Of a stretch of 64,000 bases of DNA, positions 34,251 to 49,200 are shown piece after piece. The notes beneath the pieces were generated by a model. It was not told the origin of the DNA and did no database searches. It saw nothing but the letters and a program-made list of their open reading frames with translations. Made by a program: the position numbers and the translations under genes. Source of the DNA: Ectocarpus siliculosus (lineage: Eukaryota > Sar > Phaeophyceae > Ectocarpales > Ectocarpaceae); the NCBI GenBank assembly GCA_000310025.1, contig FN649729.1:1330381-1394380 (forward strand), in the 5' to 3' direction. Positions within the stretch are counted from its first letter, which is position 1, and every line of letters starts with the position of its first letter.

Positions 34251-37200
34251 AGGTTTGAGGGGGAGGGGCGCGCGGGCCTAGCCTACTTCACAGCAGGAGG
34301 ATGAACAACCGTTTCGGCAGCACTACTACAAACAAGTGATATGCACGAGCATATGCTATGTGTCGACGAGCCCAACCGTAACGTTCAGTCACCATTTAGT
34401 TACCGATTTAACGGCACAGGACGTTTTTGCTGCGCAACCTCTCCTTGTTGGCACCAAAACATTGAAAAAATATCTCCACCAAGCGCGAGATACGAACTAT
34501 TGTACGTTTTGGTTGCCAACGAGTTCACAGCTCTCGAAAGAAAATCGGTATCCACCACTTCCTCGGCGTTTCTGGCGCGTGGGTAACTTTCTTGTCTTTG
34601 ACAGCGTGTTGTTTCTTCGGAACATGATATAGATACGTCTGCGTGACTGCTGTTCGTACCACGACGGGCATGTGCCCACTAATACACGGAAGGGGAAATA
34701 TATCCCTCTCATTTTTCTCGCCTGGTCGACAATCACTGTGAATGACCGCAGCAAGCCTGCTCGCAGTCCTTTGGGCGGCTCGTTAGTGACCTTGATGCTC
34801 ATCTGAAGGAGGCCTATGGGGAACTTTGGGTGCGGCTCGCTCGTGATGAAAAGCCGGAAATCGGTGTGGCATGCTGGAAGCGTCTGGGAAACAAAATATT
34901 TGATGGGTTGGCAGAAGCGAACAACGACAAAGAAAGTAGTCGGAATTCCATGTGGAACGCGTAGATCATGATCACCAGGGAGGAAACAAAGCAATGCCCA
35001 ATGATTTCGATCTAGCAAGCAGTAGGTCAGGCGAAGAAACAATAACGTGGTAAACCAGGGTTTGAAACAGCTTACGGGGTAAGAACGAGTCGATCTCGGC
35101 AACGCTCAAGCCTTGACCGTTCCACAGGGAGATAATATCCGCAACTGATCTTGTTTTCGCAGAGTAAACCGACTGCCGCCATCGTACCTGGAGATAATCT
35201 TCCATGGTCTCCATGTAGTCCAGGCCCAGGTGACAGTTCTGTAGGAGGACCCAGCTTCCGTTTACCGTGGCAGCTGCTATCGCCCGAGAGGCTACCACCG
35301 ATTGACCCTTCATTGCACACGGTCACCGAAACCACGCAGAAACCAGCGCCCAATATATCGGAATAATCACAACTGAGACTTTGTTGATTTGCTCAAGGCT
35401 CGAGGGCGCATGTCCTCTACAGCGACCAAGCCATCACTTTAGATACGCTACGCCCTAGCCCGTCTTTGAACCGGACGAGTGCGGAACGTGGTCAAGTTCT
35501 TTCAAGTCAAGAAAGCACCACTTTTCGTCGGTCGGATTCTTCGTCAGTAAATGAAATCGGGTATGCGCAATTCTGCCATGACACCAATGCTTGAGCAAGT
35601 GCTGCTGGGCGTGATAGAACTCCCGATATTTTTTGTGTTTAGAAAAACATTCAAGTATTGCAGCAACAAGTACTTTCAGTTTGCGCGAACAACCCCTGAA
35701 CTGTTTTATGGGCTTGTCGAGGTGTCATAGCCGTAGATGCCCCGCCCCCCCGTGCGTACCTCTCCCATGCTAACGCATGCGACGTCCGTCTTCTTCTTCC
35801 TCGCCAACCCCTCGATAGAGTCCGTTGGGTCGGCGCCGGCACTCAGAAGATAGATCACTGGGGTCGAGCAGTCCATCTCGTTGTACACAGACTCCACCTT
35901 TGATTCAGCGCAAAATAACAGAAAGAAGAATCGACGCCACGATGACACGAATCAGGAGAAAGCAAGTTCCACCCCATCGTTGTCTCAAATTCCGGCGCTC
36001 CAGTTCTTCAACCCCATCCGTCCAACCTCTAGGACCCGTGATCACTGTTCCTACGCCTATTTATATGTAAATGCTTATTTCGCGAGACACGAGTGCGAAG
36101 CTCTTGTTTCCATGATTAGGCCTCAAACGACAATACCTCATGAACTCATGACATGCATGTCCGTCGCGGCCCCTAGTTGGCTTTCTTACCGTATCAGTCA
36201 GGGGTTCCGCAAAGCGAGGTCCCATGGCAGGCAAACGAGACCCTGCGTGCTCGACGGTGTCGGTGAGCCTGATGAAGTTGTTGACGCACAACAACGTGCG
36301 GTCCTCTCGGAGGGATCTGCATTACGATCGATATGACATGGAGATCGGGGCACGTTAACAACGAGATCAAATAGATAATCGGCATGCTGTGATAGGTTGG
36401 GGTGTACCGTAGGACGGTGCGTTGCCATCATTAGTTGGTGCCGACAGGCAGATTGACGGCATGATAGACGCTACGCTTTTAGGGTGGACACCCGATGAAC
36501 AAATTAGTTGCACCTCCAACAAACAAAACTTCTCCACATTTTGAGACTTACCACATAATCTCAAACTCTTCGTTAAGGTACCTGACGAGAAGAAGTCGGT
36601 AGAACGCGCCGACCGAGGGATCTGCAGCCAACCGGCCCTCGAAGTATGGGACCGGGATTTCCTCCGGCTCATTCTCGGCGTACCACAGCTTCCACGCGGC
36701 CTCATTCCGAATTATCTCGTCGGGGAGACTCTGTCAGGATTGTTGTCGTTGTTGGACACGCTTTTCGGTTTGAGTATTGTTGAACAGTCAAACGTCTCCT
36801 CCCACAAACACTGTTAAGAGAAGGGTCGAGCTGTGTGCAGCAGAGTGAGAGTCGCAACGTATTGTGTGGACAAGATGTCAGAAAGATAGAGTCGCGCGAG
36901 TTTTGAGCACATGTTGTCTCCGCTAAGGTGAACTACGTCCGGGAAGGGCTAGCTTGTGCCGGAACCCAAAAACAAAGTTGGCATCATGGTAAGAATGCCA
37001 GTGTAGATTGAGACTTGACCGCTTACAAGAGTCCTTCATCAGCCCAGAGTAGAGCTAGCAACTTCTACCCCCCGTGCAGTGTCTTGCCTTGAACATCACG
37101 TTGTCTCTGCTGAGCTGGATGGCGTTGAGCCACGCCGGGTCCGCCAGCCACAGGTACGGTTTCGGCTTGACGGCATTGAGGTCGAGGGCGGCGCCTCCCT

Positions 37201-40200
37201 TGATGAAAAGGGTCACGTCCGACTGATCCAGCCGGCGCGCCGTCAGCAGAATCTTAAGCGCCAAGATTAGCTTGAAGCTCAGCTTGTCCTGCTCGTACAG
37301 GCCTCTATTTTGTACGAATTCATATTTCGCGTGAGGTGGGTGCCGGAAGTGAACCAAGTTGTGAATGTTATGTAGCCATTCTCAGTATCTTTCTTGGAAG
37401 GTGATAACCATGAACGGATTGGCTAAGATGGTGCGCCGTCGGGTTGATCTCATGTCGGTACGTCCTGTCTGACCACGTTCTTACGACGTTGCATATCATG
37501 ATTCTAGCGATGTTCGACACTAATTCGTGGGTAATCTGGGTGTATGATCATTGTTTCGTTTACTCTGATCGATTCGGAAGCAATTGAACACCCGTGCTCG
37601 AGGACGTTATCATACTTCCAAGCACAAGACACGACGCGTAGACTACAGGAATACCACGTTGTTCAATTCACCTGGAAATGTATCTGTAGACGTTGAACGT
37701 CATGGTCTCGATGATGTTCCACACCCTCTTGGACGCGAGGGATGCCTTGTCCGCCACATCCATGGCCCTGAATAGTTGGGTTTCCGGAACAAAATAAAAA
37801 TAACAAGCGGATGAAAGTGGGTCGTGTGTTATTAATGCTTCTCGGACCCGAGGTGTAGCTGCGGGCGCGCCAGGAAGCTTACATCATGACACCTGGATCT
37901 TCAAGGATGATTGGGCATTGATAGTTCGGGTAGATTACGCCCGGAAAACCAACACGTTTTCGCTACAATCGGTTGCCTTCGCCGGTTCTGATGCCCCTGT
38001 GCTGGTGCAACGCTAGTGTCACGAACGACCACTCCGTTGAGAAGGAGAGAAGGAAAGCAACACCGGCAACTTTACACTTGTTCATTATCGCCAACCCGCC
38101 CCTCCAATCCCCGCCCCTCTATACCTGGCTACGAGTGCTAACCGAACTCCTTGGCAAACATCCAGCTTAATTTAGTGGCACCTGGTAAAGAGCGTCTGAA
38201 ACTGGTCCAGGCTAGTCTGGTACATGACGTTTACGAGGCTGAGGTCCACGATGGTGAAGTACATGACCGCACCGCGGGTGGCGACCGGGCGGTACTGCTC
38301 TCGCTTCTCGTCGATGCCCTCGCGCATCTCTCCGGCTGCGACGAGCTTGTCTCGCACTTGGACGGCCTTCTTCTTCGTTTCCGCAAGAGCGCCTTCCATG
38401 TTTTGTTTCGAAGTAGGGCGTTTTCGAAAAGCAAGGGGACGTGGTCGGTCTAAACTGATTGGCCAGGCCGCCACATGGGACTGCAAGCGGAGGTTATCGC
38501 TTCGGTGTCGGCTGATCTACAGAAGCGGTTGTCGAACAGCACGAAAAGGAGCAGGAACTTGTCGCACCACCATCAGCAGAAATGGCACAAACCTCATCGA
38601 TGAAATTGACAGTATGACGACGGAAATTACGACAAGTATTAGTAGGAGGCATGCGCTGCTGTTAGGCCTCGGTGTTGTCCACGACAGTTGCCGTACGGAG
38701 GGTGGAAGTAGGGTTGTGATATGGCATGGAAATGTGCAGCGAAATAATCAATTGTAGAACAGGTACTTGCTCGCGGTATACGTACGAACGTAAAGTTAAG
38801 ACTGATGAATCAGCAAGGCCTTGACCGGCCAAGGATGACAAGTATGACATACAACGACGTTACAACAACAGCAACAGCTTCAACAAGGGACATATTCCCC
38901 AAGGTTGAACCCACCAATGAGTTCTTCGTCGTCAAGAAGGTTGCCAGTGTTGGCGCTGAGTCGCTCGAGCAGCAGCTGGTCCAGGGCCATCAGAGCCTTC
39001 GTGTTGTTCGTAACCTGTGGCAGAGTTCGATTTTTCACTCGTTTGAAGGCATTGTCTCGGAGTTGATGTCTGCCAAGAGCCAGAGCCACACATTTTTCAT
39101 GCTGTGCTGTGACATACGTCTTTCATGCAGTGCCTTGAACCTTCTTCACACCCAGCAACGGATGGTCTCGAGATCCTGGTTTGGCGCCCCTGGTTGTTGG
39201 CTCTTATTGCATCGCTCTAGTGCAAGCTGTTCTCAAGCCATCGAAGCCTTCGTGTTGCTGATTGTGATAGTTGTAGCCGTCGGCACAAGTGTTTATAGAG
39301 AAACTCCCAGGATGCTCGCTGACTTTCTGCGAGCTGTCAGGTTTGTGTCGATCGGTGACTCCAGGTGAAGCGTGGGTTGAACCGCGGCCACGTGTTGATA
39401 TGTCTTCTTCCTTGTGGGAACCGGTTTTGGATGCTTCTCGTACACTTTCAGGTGGCAAATATCTCGAAAAAAACTTTCTTGAGCCCATTGTTCCTGGAGG
39501 TTTTTCTTCGCCTTCGGGGCAGTTTTGTCTCGCAGACGGTGTTCTTGGAGACGACACAACAACGATACTACGTAGAGCGAAAAGTTCCGTTTTTCCAGCT
39601 GCTGATTCCAAAACTTTTATCGTTCTTCTTTAGCAGATTGATACTCACCTCTTCAAGAACGTTCTTAAGTTGTTCCTCAAGGCTCTTCTGTTCCTTTTGG
39701 ATGACGCCTCCAAGGAGCTGTTCTTCGAGGCCCTTTTGCGTCACGGTGAAGTCCACCACAGTCGTCTGAACACCAGCGAGCAGCAGTGGTGGAAGCAAGT
39801 ATGCTAGGGTCATTCTCTATCGGTTGCCGACTATCGATTGCTGATGGATCGCAAAAAAAGGTACCAGGTGTAGGGGTTGTGCATCCCGAGCCCCCCTTGC
39901 CAACCATGACAGAATTCGGTGGCAGCAGCGCCAATTCTACCACACCCACGAACTCAAGCCTCCCTGTTTTCCAACCTGGCCATAGAATCACGAAGACGAC
40001 AAGCATACTTTACGTGATGTTCACCTTCGCTTGGTTCTCGGGGCTTAGATGCGGATTTGGTAGCCGGGTGGTCATGTAGAGCATGAAGGAATCACTAAAC
40101 TCGCACATCTTGTCGGCCACGTTGATATACTTGCTCCGAGCCTTGACGACAATCTGGCGAGATAAGACAAAGGAGGGGCAGGCACAAGGAGAACGACACA

Positions 40201-43200
40201 GAAATTTACTCTTAGATGTACCGTACAATACGAAGACTCAGTGGGACTTCCTCAATATACCTGCAAAGGCGACACCTACGAGGCTGAGGTAATCAAAGAA
40301 CTTCTCTGTCATATCTCCCACGGTAACCACATGCTTCATTCGAGCGCAACCATCTTGCAAGACTGCACCACCCGCATGTATAGTCTACTGCGGCACGGAT
40401 GGGAAAAATATGTTGAACACAAACGGCAGTCTAGCACGGATCCATCTGTTTCTCGAGACTTGGCCATTGACGGTCCCACTAACGCCGAGTTGGCGGGCGC
40501 CGCTTGCTACTTCTACACTGTGCGTACATTCCGCCGGCTGTCGAGTACAAAGAGGACCAAAACCACATTCCAACTCCCGTCGACCGCAAAAAGCAGGCCA
40601 TAATCCAAGTGTCGAGGGTCCGATAAAAAGTGTCGAATCAAGCAACACCCTTTAACTCCCGCAAACTGACAACTGCTTTCGTGCCATGCCAAACTCAAAT
40701 CCATTACAATCTTTGTGCTTTTCCGTAGAACAACGGTGGCGTAGAAAGAAGAACCCGCGCACGCCCCTCAAATATACGGTACCTGTTTTTCAAGAACCGG
40801 TGTGAGCATTGGGTCAATGTCTTCCTCAACTCCTGCAATGATTAGCGCCTTGCCCTCCATCATGCAGTACTCGAGCGTGTCCCTGAGCTTGTCGCTGGAG
40901 AACGACGTCACCCCGGAGGCCGGCAACCTGTCCTTCTCGTGCCGGCGGATCCAGTTCAGTGCCTGCCCTTGTGGATCTATTAGCAGGGGATATCGCGAAC
41001 TCCGAGTAACCTGCAAAAAGATAATATCCCGATGTCTCTGCAAGTCAGTACAATAGGCGTATGAAGAAATGGACGCCGGGAGAAACCGCCCCCTTTTTAT
41101 CACAAACAACAAATGATGGGCTTGGGAAACACATAGTTCTTCGAGTGGGGGAAGATAGTCTTGTTGAAATCGGTACTACTCGCGACAATCACATTAAGCC
41201 CAAAGTTTGCCCCTGGGACAGCGACGCACAGAACCAATGCGTTATTCCCCATCTCAACTTTTTTCATACGACGCCATACATGTCCAGGTCTGCAATAATC
41301 AACACGGGAGGTTCTTTACAATACTCTACATGGTTCTGTGTATGTCGTGCGTGCTGTTCCCTTATTGGGAAGAAATTGTGAAGCCCGTGCCTTCATAACT
41401 GAACTTTGGGTACAGGCCTGGAGTGGCACACCCTACGGTCGCGTGAGTCATCACGCGTGGCTGCCCGATCGCTCGCTCGCTCTGTTCGCTTACCAATATT
41501 CCGTTTTGGATCGAAAGGGGGTCTGTGGGGAGTCCGTCTAGGTTCCAGTCTCCGATGGTGCCCATGTCCACCAAGAAAGATGTGAGGTCCAGCCCTTTCG
41601 TCAGCGGGATGCCCCTGGATACCAGATCGTCAGAAAATCTGCGACCAGAAGAATTTGGTTTAAGCAAGGCAGGAAGGGCGTCGATGCACAAGGTATAGGA
41701 GAGATCGGTTTGCGATATCATCGGAGAATATTCGTACTGTAACAGCACGGAAGTTGTTAGGGCGTTGTATAGGTATGCGAAGTCGAGGGAAAATCTACGC
41801 GCTTAACTATTATCGATATCTTGAACAACATGGTGTTGACGTGAAACGGGGAGGGTGCAGGTCAGGAAGACGGGTTTGCTCTGAACACCATGTAGTCGGA
41901 ACACCTTCGAAGAGACGACTAAGGAGTTTCGCAACACCGGTGGACGTAAATGCCAACACACCAGAGTTCGTACATGGTCGTAAAGTAACCTCTGCATAAA
42001 TCGGACAATCGGAGTGTTGAATACCGGTATGTACTTCAGGTGCCTTTGAACAACAGAGAGACCGCGCGAAACTCCCTCATACGGCGTTCAATGGGTTAAG
42101 ACGTGGTAAGGGTGCCACCAACTAGATATTCCGTGTTTCGCTTTGTCTGGTACGGGCGTACCTTGTCTTGACCAAGTGGTCACGGAACTCTTGGTTGAAG
42201 GGACCGCAGTACCCCACAAACGCGCAGGAGAGGGCGACGTCGCCCACAAGCCTCCGCTTGGTGTCGGCGAACTTTCGGCTGTCTTCTGTCCAGCGGGTAC
42301 GCTCCCCTCCGAGCCCAACTATCAGGGCGGTGGCCTTTACACGACAGAGCGAAGCAAATAAGAGTCGTCGAGGAGTAAGGTACGCGGCACAGGGGCGTGC
42401 TGTTGGTTTTGTGGGTTTTGAAATTCGGGGACGCAACAGAACAATGACACCAACCGTCAGGCCGACGATCAGAGCTTGCATCGCCCACAAACGAAAAACA
42501 ACCCGCGAAACAGACAGCAACAACGCCAACAGGTGTCACACATTGAAGATGAGAGTTCCCCGTTAATCTTGACAAGCGATTCTGCACGATAGGGGTATTG
42601 TCCGCAGGCCAGCGGTCTTGATGGTCGACGATTCGAGCGGCTACTTCGAGTGAAGGAAAGAGACGAAAAGCTCTCCGCGACGCGATCTTCGACTGTGCTT
42701 GACGTTCGGTTTGGGTTCTCTTCCGTTGAAAGTTCGAGTGTTCAAGTGTTTCTCCGGGAAAAAAAAAAGGTTTGGCGACGACTCGTTGCCATGGTTTCGC
42801 CGTCACATACAATAGAGCCTTTGTGAGATGGTAGGATATCACTAGGCCAGTGAGACAGCACCATTCGTCGAATCTCATTTTTCTCTCGAGTGCATGACAG
42901 GCTCTATCTTTGAAGTCGTTTGTTTCTCGGGACCAACTCCCGATTCAGCACCTGTTCCATCCTACTCCTTGTACGAGCGGCGTTTTCCTCGATAGCTCTC
43001 TTTTTCGCCATCTGGGCTTCAAACTTGGTTTGGAGTTTGGTCAGCACGTCCTGACAGTTCTGCAGCTTAGATTCAGCCTCCTCCAGCTCCTTTTGCGCGT
43101 CCTGGAGCTTGACTTCTGCTATTCGAAGCGCTTCGAGCTTGGGCTTGACAACCTACCGATGAGCAATTTGCCGCGGGTGGAGTAGAAGCAAGTGTCATCT

Positions 43201-46200
43201 TGTCGTGACCCCCCGCTTTCATCGAAGACGGACGTTGTGGAAAACTGGATGGCTCAGGTTTCGAACAGCACAACTTTGCGAAACGAACGCAATGACAGGC
43301 ACACCAAAGCTAGAGCGATCATTGCACCAATGCTCTGCTTCTAGTGATCAATAACTATGATGTCCCGGACTACAGCGCGCGAATTTGTCGCTGGAAAAAA
43401 TAACTCCTTGCCTTAGAGGCTTCGTGGTAGTAGGTCATCGCCCTGCACCACGTGCACAATCCCTCCGCCGCTTTGGAGGCATTCCTAGCCACCGCCGGGT
43501 TGAAGCCCTCGAGCTCCAGGTAGGGGGCCATGAGCTCGACGGTTTCGTCATTGATGAAGTCCTTCTCGTTCTGGGAGAAGGCGAAGATGGACTGCAAGAA
43601 ACGGGCGTCCGAGAGCATCCCCGCTTGCATGTACTTGAAGGAATCCTGTCAAAGGAGTGGAGCCAAAAGCAAGAATGCCAGCAGGAAAGTCTAGAGGAGG
43701 AGAGATGGTGCATGCACTTTTGCGCTGTAGAATGCTGCTGGGTAATGCGTTCGTAGAAAAGAGTCACCTGCTCGGATGAACAAATTTTAGGAAATCGAGT
43801 AACGAGTACTGTTAAATCACCTTGAGAAAGGGTAGCGTTTGCTTCTCCTTTCCGATCCCGATGGTGACCTCATCCACCTGTACCGGCTGAACCTTCTCCA
43901 TCTTGAGCAGCCCAACGCAGTCGAAGATGAGCTTGATGATATCTGATGGCTTTTGAAGCTTCTTCAGCTCGTTCAGGTCGCCCGCCTAGGCGCATAGGAA
44001 AAGGTGCGAGCGTTAGTGAAGTAAACAGGCTTCGTGTATCGGTTGGTTAGTTGCCATGTGGGTAGCATGGGAAGGGAGGGTGAGTACGTGTGGTCCAACG
44101 CTTCTCCTTTCCGCCGCAGGCTTTCGGAGATAATTGATTGAGGCCTTGGATCAGCAGCTTGCAGCGGGGACAGTAGAGACTCGTCGGTGAATCTACATCG
44201 GGTGCAAGCGAGAAACCAACCTCATACGCTATCCTGCGTAACGTAACCGACGCATTCACGGACCCTAGAAAACTAGTCAAGATTCGGTACCTTGATAGAT
44301 TCAACAGCGCGCTCGGCCTCCTCCAAGAACGGCTTGGCCTGGGCGAGGTCTTCCTCAGCGTCCTCTTTCTCGCCAGCGATGCGCCGAGCGTCGGCCATGC
44401 ATGCTTCCTTGATGACAGCCACGGCATCGGCTTCTTTCTTCGCTGCCATCGAGCTCACCTGTATGTGTGACAACCCACAAACATAGGCGCGCATTACACT
44501 TTTTATGTTGGTAAAATGGTCCAAACGTGTTTGGAAGTTTTTGGCCGGCACGCGAGGAAAGATGTCAGGCTAGGTTGTCGCAGGGTGGGTCTGGTAAGAG
44601 GAGACATAAACAGAGAGACGAACGGCAAGGAAGCACGACTCAAGAATGGAGTTGTATGCCACCTCTCTCACTACTTGCCTCCCGCCGCTCAAGAGAAGCG
44701 GCTGTCGTTTCTGCCTGCCAGCAACCACCACCCGAATGAATGTATTCATCCACCTTAAGAGGCGATGGTGTACAACACATGCACATTTCAAACGCGTACC
44801 TCCAACTTGCTGAGCATCTTCGTGGTCGCGAGGTCGGCCTCCTTAAGCTTGACCTCTTCTTCCTTCAGCTGCACCTTCATGAGCTCCACGTCCGATGCGC
44901 CCTTCTTGAGCTTGTCGAGCCCGACGATCACCCGCTTGCTTTTCACGTCCACCTGCTCCTTCTTCGTGAGGTAGAGGTCCTTGTAAGACCCGAGGAAGGA
45001 CAGGAAGGAGCGGGGCGTCTGGTAGACCCTCCGTCTCATCTGGACGAAGTAGTCGGCGCAGGACTCCACAACCATGCGGTGAACCATACCCATGTGTGTC
45101 ACGAGCTCCTTGTGTACCTGCGCGGCGAGCGTGAGGAAAACGTTCGGAAACAAGGATTGGGGGGGAATTTGTATTGCAAATTCGCTGTCACCAAAACTTA
45201 TTGGAAAGGGCGTTCACGCCAAAACTGGGCACTCTACGCAAGCCGGATTTACTGACCTCCGCAGAGCACTCGATGGGCGCGTTCCCGATGTAACCGTCAG
45301 AAACCGCTACGAGGGCCTCGGCGGGCCACGACAGGAACCAGTTGATGGTGCACCCGTTCACCAGTCCCGGGAACTTTCGGGCACGCTCGGGAAACCTGCC
45401 ACACGTCATTCATGCACCAGGCAAGACAGGAATCGATGGACGAACGGGGGCGATCTTGCCATGAAGAAGTTTTTTTTCGTGAACTTGTTCTGTTGATGGT
45501 GCTGTTGTTGTGGCCGAAAAACTTCTCGCAGGCACAAGGTTCGATGCCTTCTTCAACCCAGAGCTACGAAAGTCAACGGATTACCAGCAGCAACGAAAAA
45601 CAGATATATCGCGAAAGTAGAGGAATCAACTCACTTTACGCTGACCGGGGACATGCAAATGACGCAATGCAAGTTTGCGCGGACCCTGTCCACGAAACAA
45701 CGCGCCAGATTCTCGGGGGTATCGACGAAGTCTGGTCTGGTGCTGATCGCGAAAGGTCGAATCTCGGCCGCCATCATGTGCAACTCATCCTGGAACGTGA
45801 CACATGTTGGTTGTGCCGCGATTTTTAATGATGGCAATACAACCCGTGGGAGGGAGTGTGGAGGCCTCGTACGATACATTTCAGTTTAAAGCGGTACAAT
45901 AGGACACCATTCGTCGTATTAGTGGAAGCGGAGGTAGACGGCCCAGGTGTATGGACAAGCGAGAGCAGCAGATATCATGAACACAATTTTATCGGCATCG
46001 TCATGATTTTGGCACAAATGTTTCGAATTTCACCCTATTGAATGAATTAATCAGCTTTGCTGGGTTTTCTATATTCCAAGTCAACGAACATGTTTCAATT
46101 GGAAGCAATAGCGTGCTTCAACACGGCACACCTTGGGGAATAGATTCGGCACTTCTCCCGTCATGAGGAAGCTGTTCATGATCTCCAGAAACGTTTCGTC

Positions 46201-49200
46201 CTTCATCTCCGCCTCGGTCAGAACGAATGTCGCGTTTTTCCCCTCCTGGCCGCACTTCTTGTACAAGCACCTCATGTCGTCCATGAAAGAGTTCAGGTTG
46301 TACGCCTTCGTGATGGTAATCTGGAAGGTGAAGTTCCCGGCGATGTAGCTGGCGAGGCGCGTCAGGCTTTGCTTCCCGGAGCCCCCTACACCGACGAACA
46401 GCATGTTGCCGCGAGGCATCCCCAGGATCCGCGAAACCGTGATGAGGTGCCTGAGTGCGTCGTCGAAAAGGACTAGGTCCATCCTGTTCGCGGGGAAGTC
46501 CAAGTTGTACTGTTCCGCGAAGCCCTGCACTATGGCTCTCAGGTTGACCAAGCTCGGGCCCTCTTCGTACACCTTGGGCGCTGCCTGGATGAGGACCTGG
46601 AAGGGCATCGCAAAACGGCGAAGTTGTTCCTCATCTGGAAGCCAACCAAACGCCCACCGTAATTGTGCGAGGGATCGCATCCCCTCAGACGGACCTTCGC
46701 TTCCTCCGTTACTTCGCAACCGAGAGGGCACCGCCGCCGAAAAGGTGGTACCGGAATGTCTCGTCTAGTGTTTTTTTAGACACAACGGTTGGCCTTCGCA
46801 CCCTCTTGCTTGTGGAGCATTCGAGCTATGGACGTCTGTCAAGAGGGCCCGCGATCACTCGCACAGTTACGGTACGTACCTTCGAGTGTCTGCTAGAGGC
46901 ACCGCCTCATGCACGCCATCCAACATTGTCCCCGAAACAACACAAAAGCAGGGGAGCCTTCCTTCGAACTGCACATCGCACCCCGTTTGGTGCAACGGTT
47001 TCATCATTTCCTTCTTTTTACATGTGTATTGTCGGCCATCGATCGCAGTTTATTACTACCCTACGGCCTTGCCTCTCTACCCAAAAGAGCTCCAAGATGC
47101 GGTCACAAAAACACTTCAGCAAAAACGCGTTCTGTCTTACCCCGTCCTCGTCGTATTCATCGGTCCTCAAGAAATCTACGAAGAATGCCTCCTGCGTGAT
47201 CGCTTTCAGAAGGGAAATTTCGTCGGTGGGAGGAGACACCTCGTCTTCTCCAGGGCTCTCGCCGGTCACCATCTCGTACGTAAGCAGTCGTCCCTTCAAA
47301 ACCGGCGAAGATCAGGGGGAAAACATTCAAGTGATATTGAAATATTTTACCGTTTTGTGAACATAAGTACTATATGCTGTAGTACGCATATATTATATTT
47401 CTTCTTGGGTTTTGAAAGATAAGTAGGAAATCAGCGAATGACAAAATTCATTAATTTTGTGTTGGGCTGGATCCATGCCTGCTAAAGCGCCGCACAGACG
47501 GGAACATGACGGTGGTTGAACCTTGTGAAAAATCACCAAGTACAAACACAACACCAACAACACGTGATCCCTTTTGATCGATCACACCGGCAGAGGAAAA
47601 ACAGCAGCACTAGAGGCGAGCAACTTGTCACCTCCGGAGTTTCCAGCACTGCGCGCCCCAGCAGCGCCGTCTGGTGATCCAGCTCTTTCTGGAACGCCTC
47701 TTTGTCCTCGATGGTGGTTAGCTTATCCGCGAACACCCGACAGCACTCGTGCCTCCAAAGTTTCATCAGGCAAACCTCTGTCGGTATGCTGTCCTTAGGT
47801 GCGCGAAGCAGCCCCTGCGTGTATGTGAGTAAGGCAAGCATGCGATTATACCGTGGTTGACGAGAAAGATAGCAGCATCGTGGGCGTCGGAGTGGGGTAC
47901 GCCCTGGGGAGGGTTTCGTCGTGGTCGTGATTTCAGACTTGAGGCAGATTGAGGGTCCGCCCGCAGAGAGAATGGGCAAGAATGAAGCACACTGGCGAAC
48001 GACTCCCGTTGTGTGAACTGCCAGGCGACTCCCGTTGTCCGATGTTTACCAACTGGCGAACGAAAAAATCTATTCACTTTGATGTAAGACGGAGCCTGAT
48101 CATTGAGAAGCTCTTTCTTTCCGACTGTGTCTCTACCATATACACAGAGTGATCGGCACAGAGGGTTAGCTACACCGTAGGATTGGGACGCTCCGTACAC
48201 CCGGTAGATAAATCCAGGGCAGCGAGGGGAACCGAGCCATAGGTCAAACGACACACTCCGGACCACTCTTTTGCACGGTGTTCTTAGTGCGGCGTCACGA
48301 CCTATTGGAGAAACCGAAGTGTCTACAGGGGGTAGAAACCCCATAATATACACGGACGGATAACACATGATTTCTCTCGCCTGGAACACCCTGGACAGCT
48401 CTCGCATGTTGAAGGTGTAGTGGAACTTGCTTGGAGAGGGAAGCATCTTTGCTCGCATCCACCGCCAGAGAGCAGTCGTCGCCGCGGGCAACCGCTCGCT
48501 GAAGAGGTGGAAAGTCGATCGCCGCTCTTGTGCCGGGAACCGCCCTTCAACCTGTGCTTCCCGTAGAACCAATGTAGCCGACGGCCAGCAAAAACAAGAT
48601 AAATCGGCGGTGTTTGCCTCGCCTGTATCGCTGTGGTTAACTTTGTCGTCACGTCAAGCCCAACCCTCTTTGCAGGTAGGCCTGCGGGTGAGCATTTATC
48701 ATCGTCTCGCTGCCACCACCTTTGCCATTGATATTACCGAGCACAGTTCTTACCGCCCGCATGGCATGGACGGTCGGGAAAATTTTTCCCAAGACTTCTG
48801 TGTCGTACTATCGGAGCGTTGCGAGTAAGGAGCAGAAGAGGACAAAATCACCCACCATCTGGCCGTAAATGGCGTTTATGCTCTCCTCGGGGGGCACGAT
48901 CATGTTGAAGATGAAGAAGTGGCGCTTGAGGCGGTTTGGAATATCGTTCTTGCCGGCACCGGGGTGATTCATCGCGCCCACGTACTGCAGATCTTCGATG
49001 ACCTGTGTCAGGTAGGTAGAGAAGCACGTCAGTTCAAAGCGACGCAGCTGGCAGATGCGTCATTGTCCGCTTGGGGCAAGAGGTGTTCTGGAGGAGAACG
49101 CAGCAGAGGGGTGGGCAGTGGGGCGAGACCCTGGCAACGTGATCGTTAGCTGTGCCGGACAAGAATTGCGCGACAAAAAGCCTCAGTTGCGTCGGACAAA

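Noticed and set aside
40241-40345. Minus-strand reading [19 protein letters not shown] as a dynein exon
   Set aside because: It looks protein-like, but the dynein chain continues directly from VLEKQ to [15 protein letters not shown] as in the family, leaving no room for it. Kept only as a possible alternative exon.
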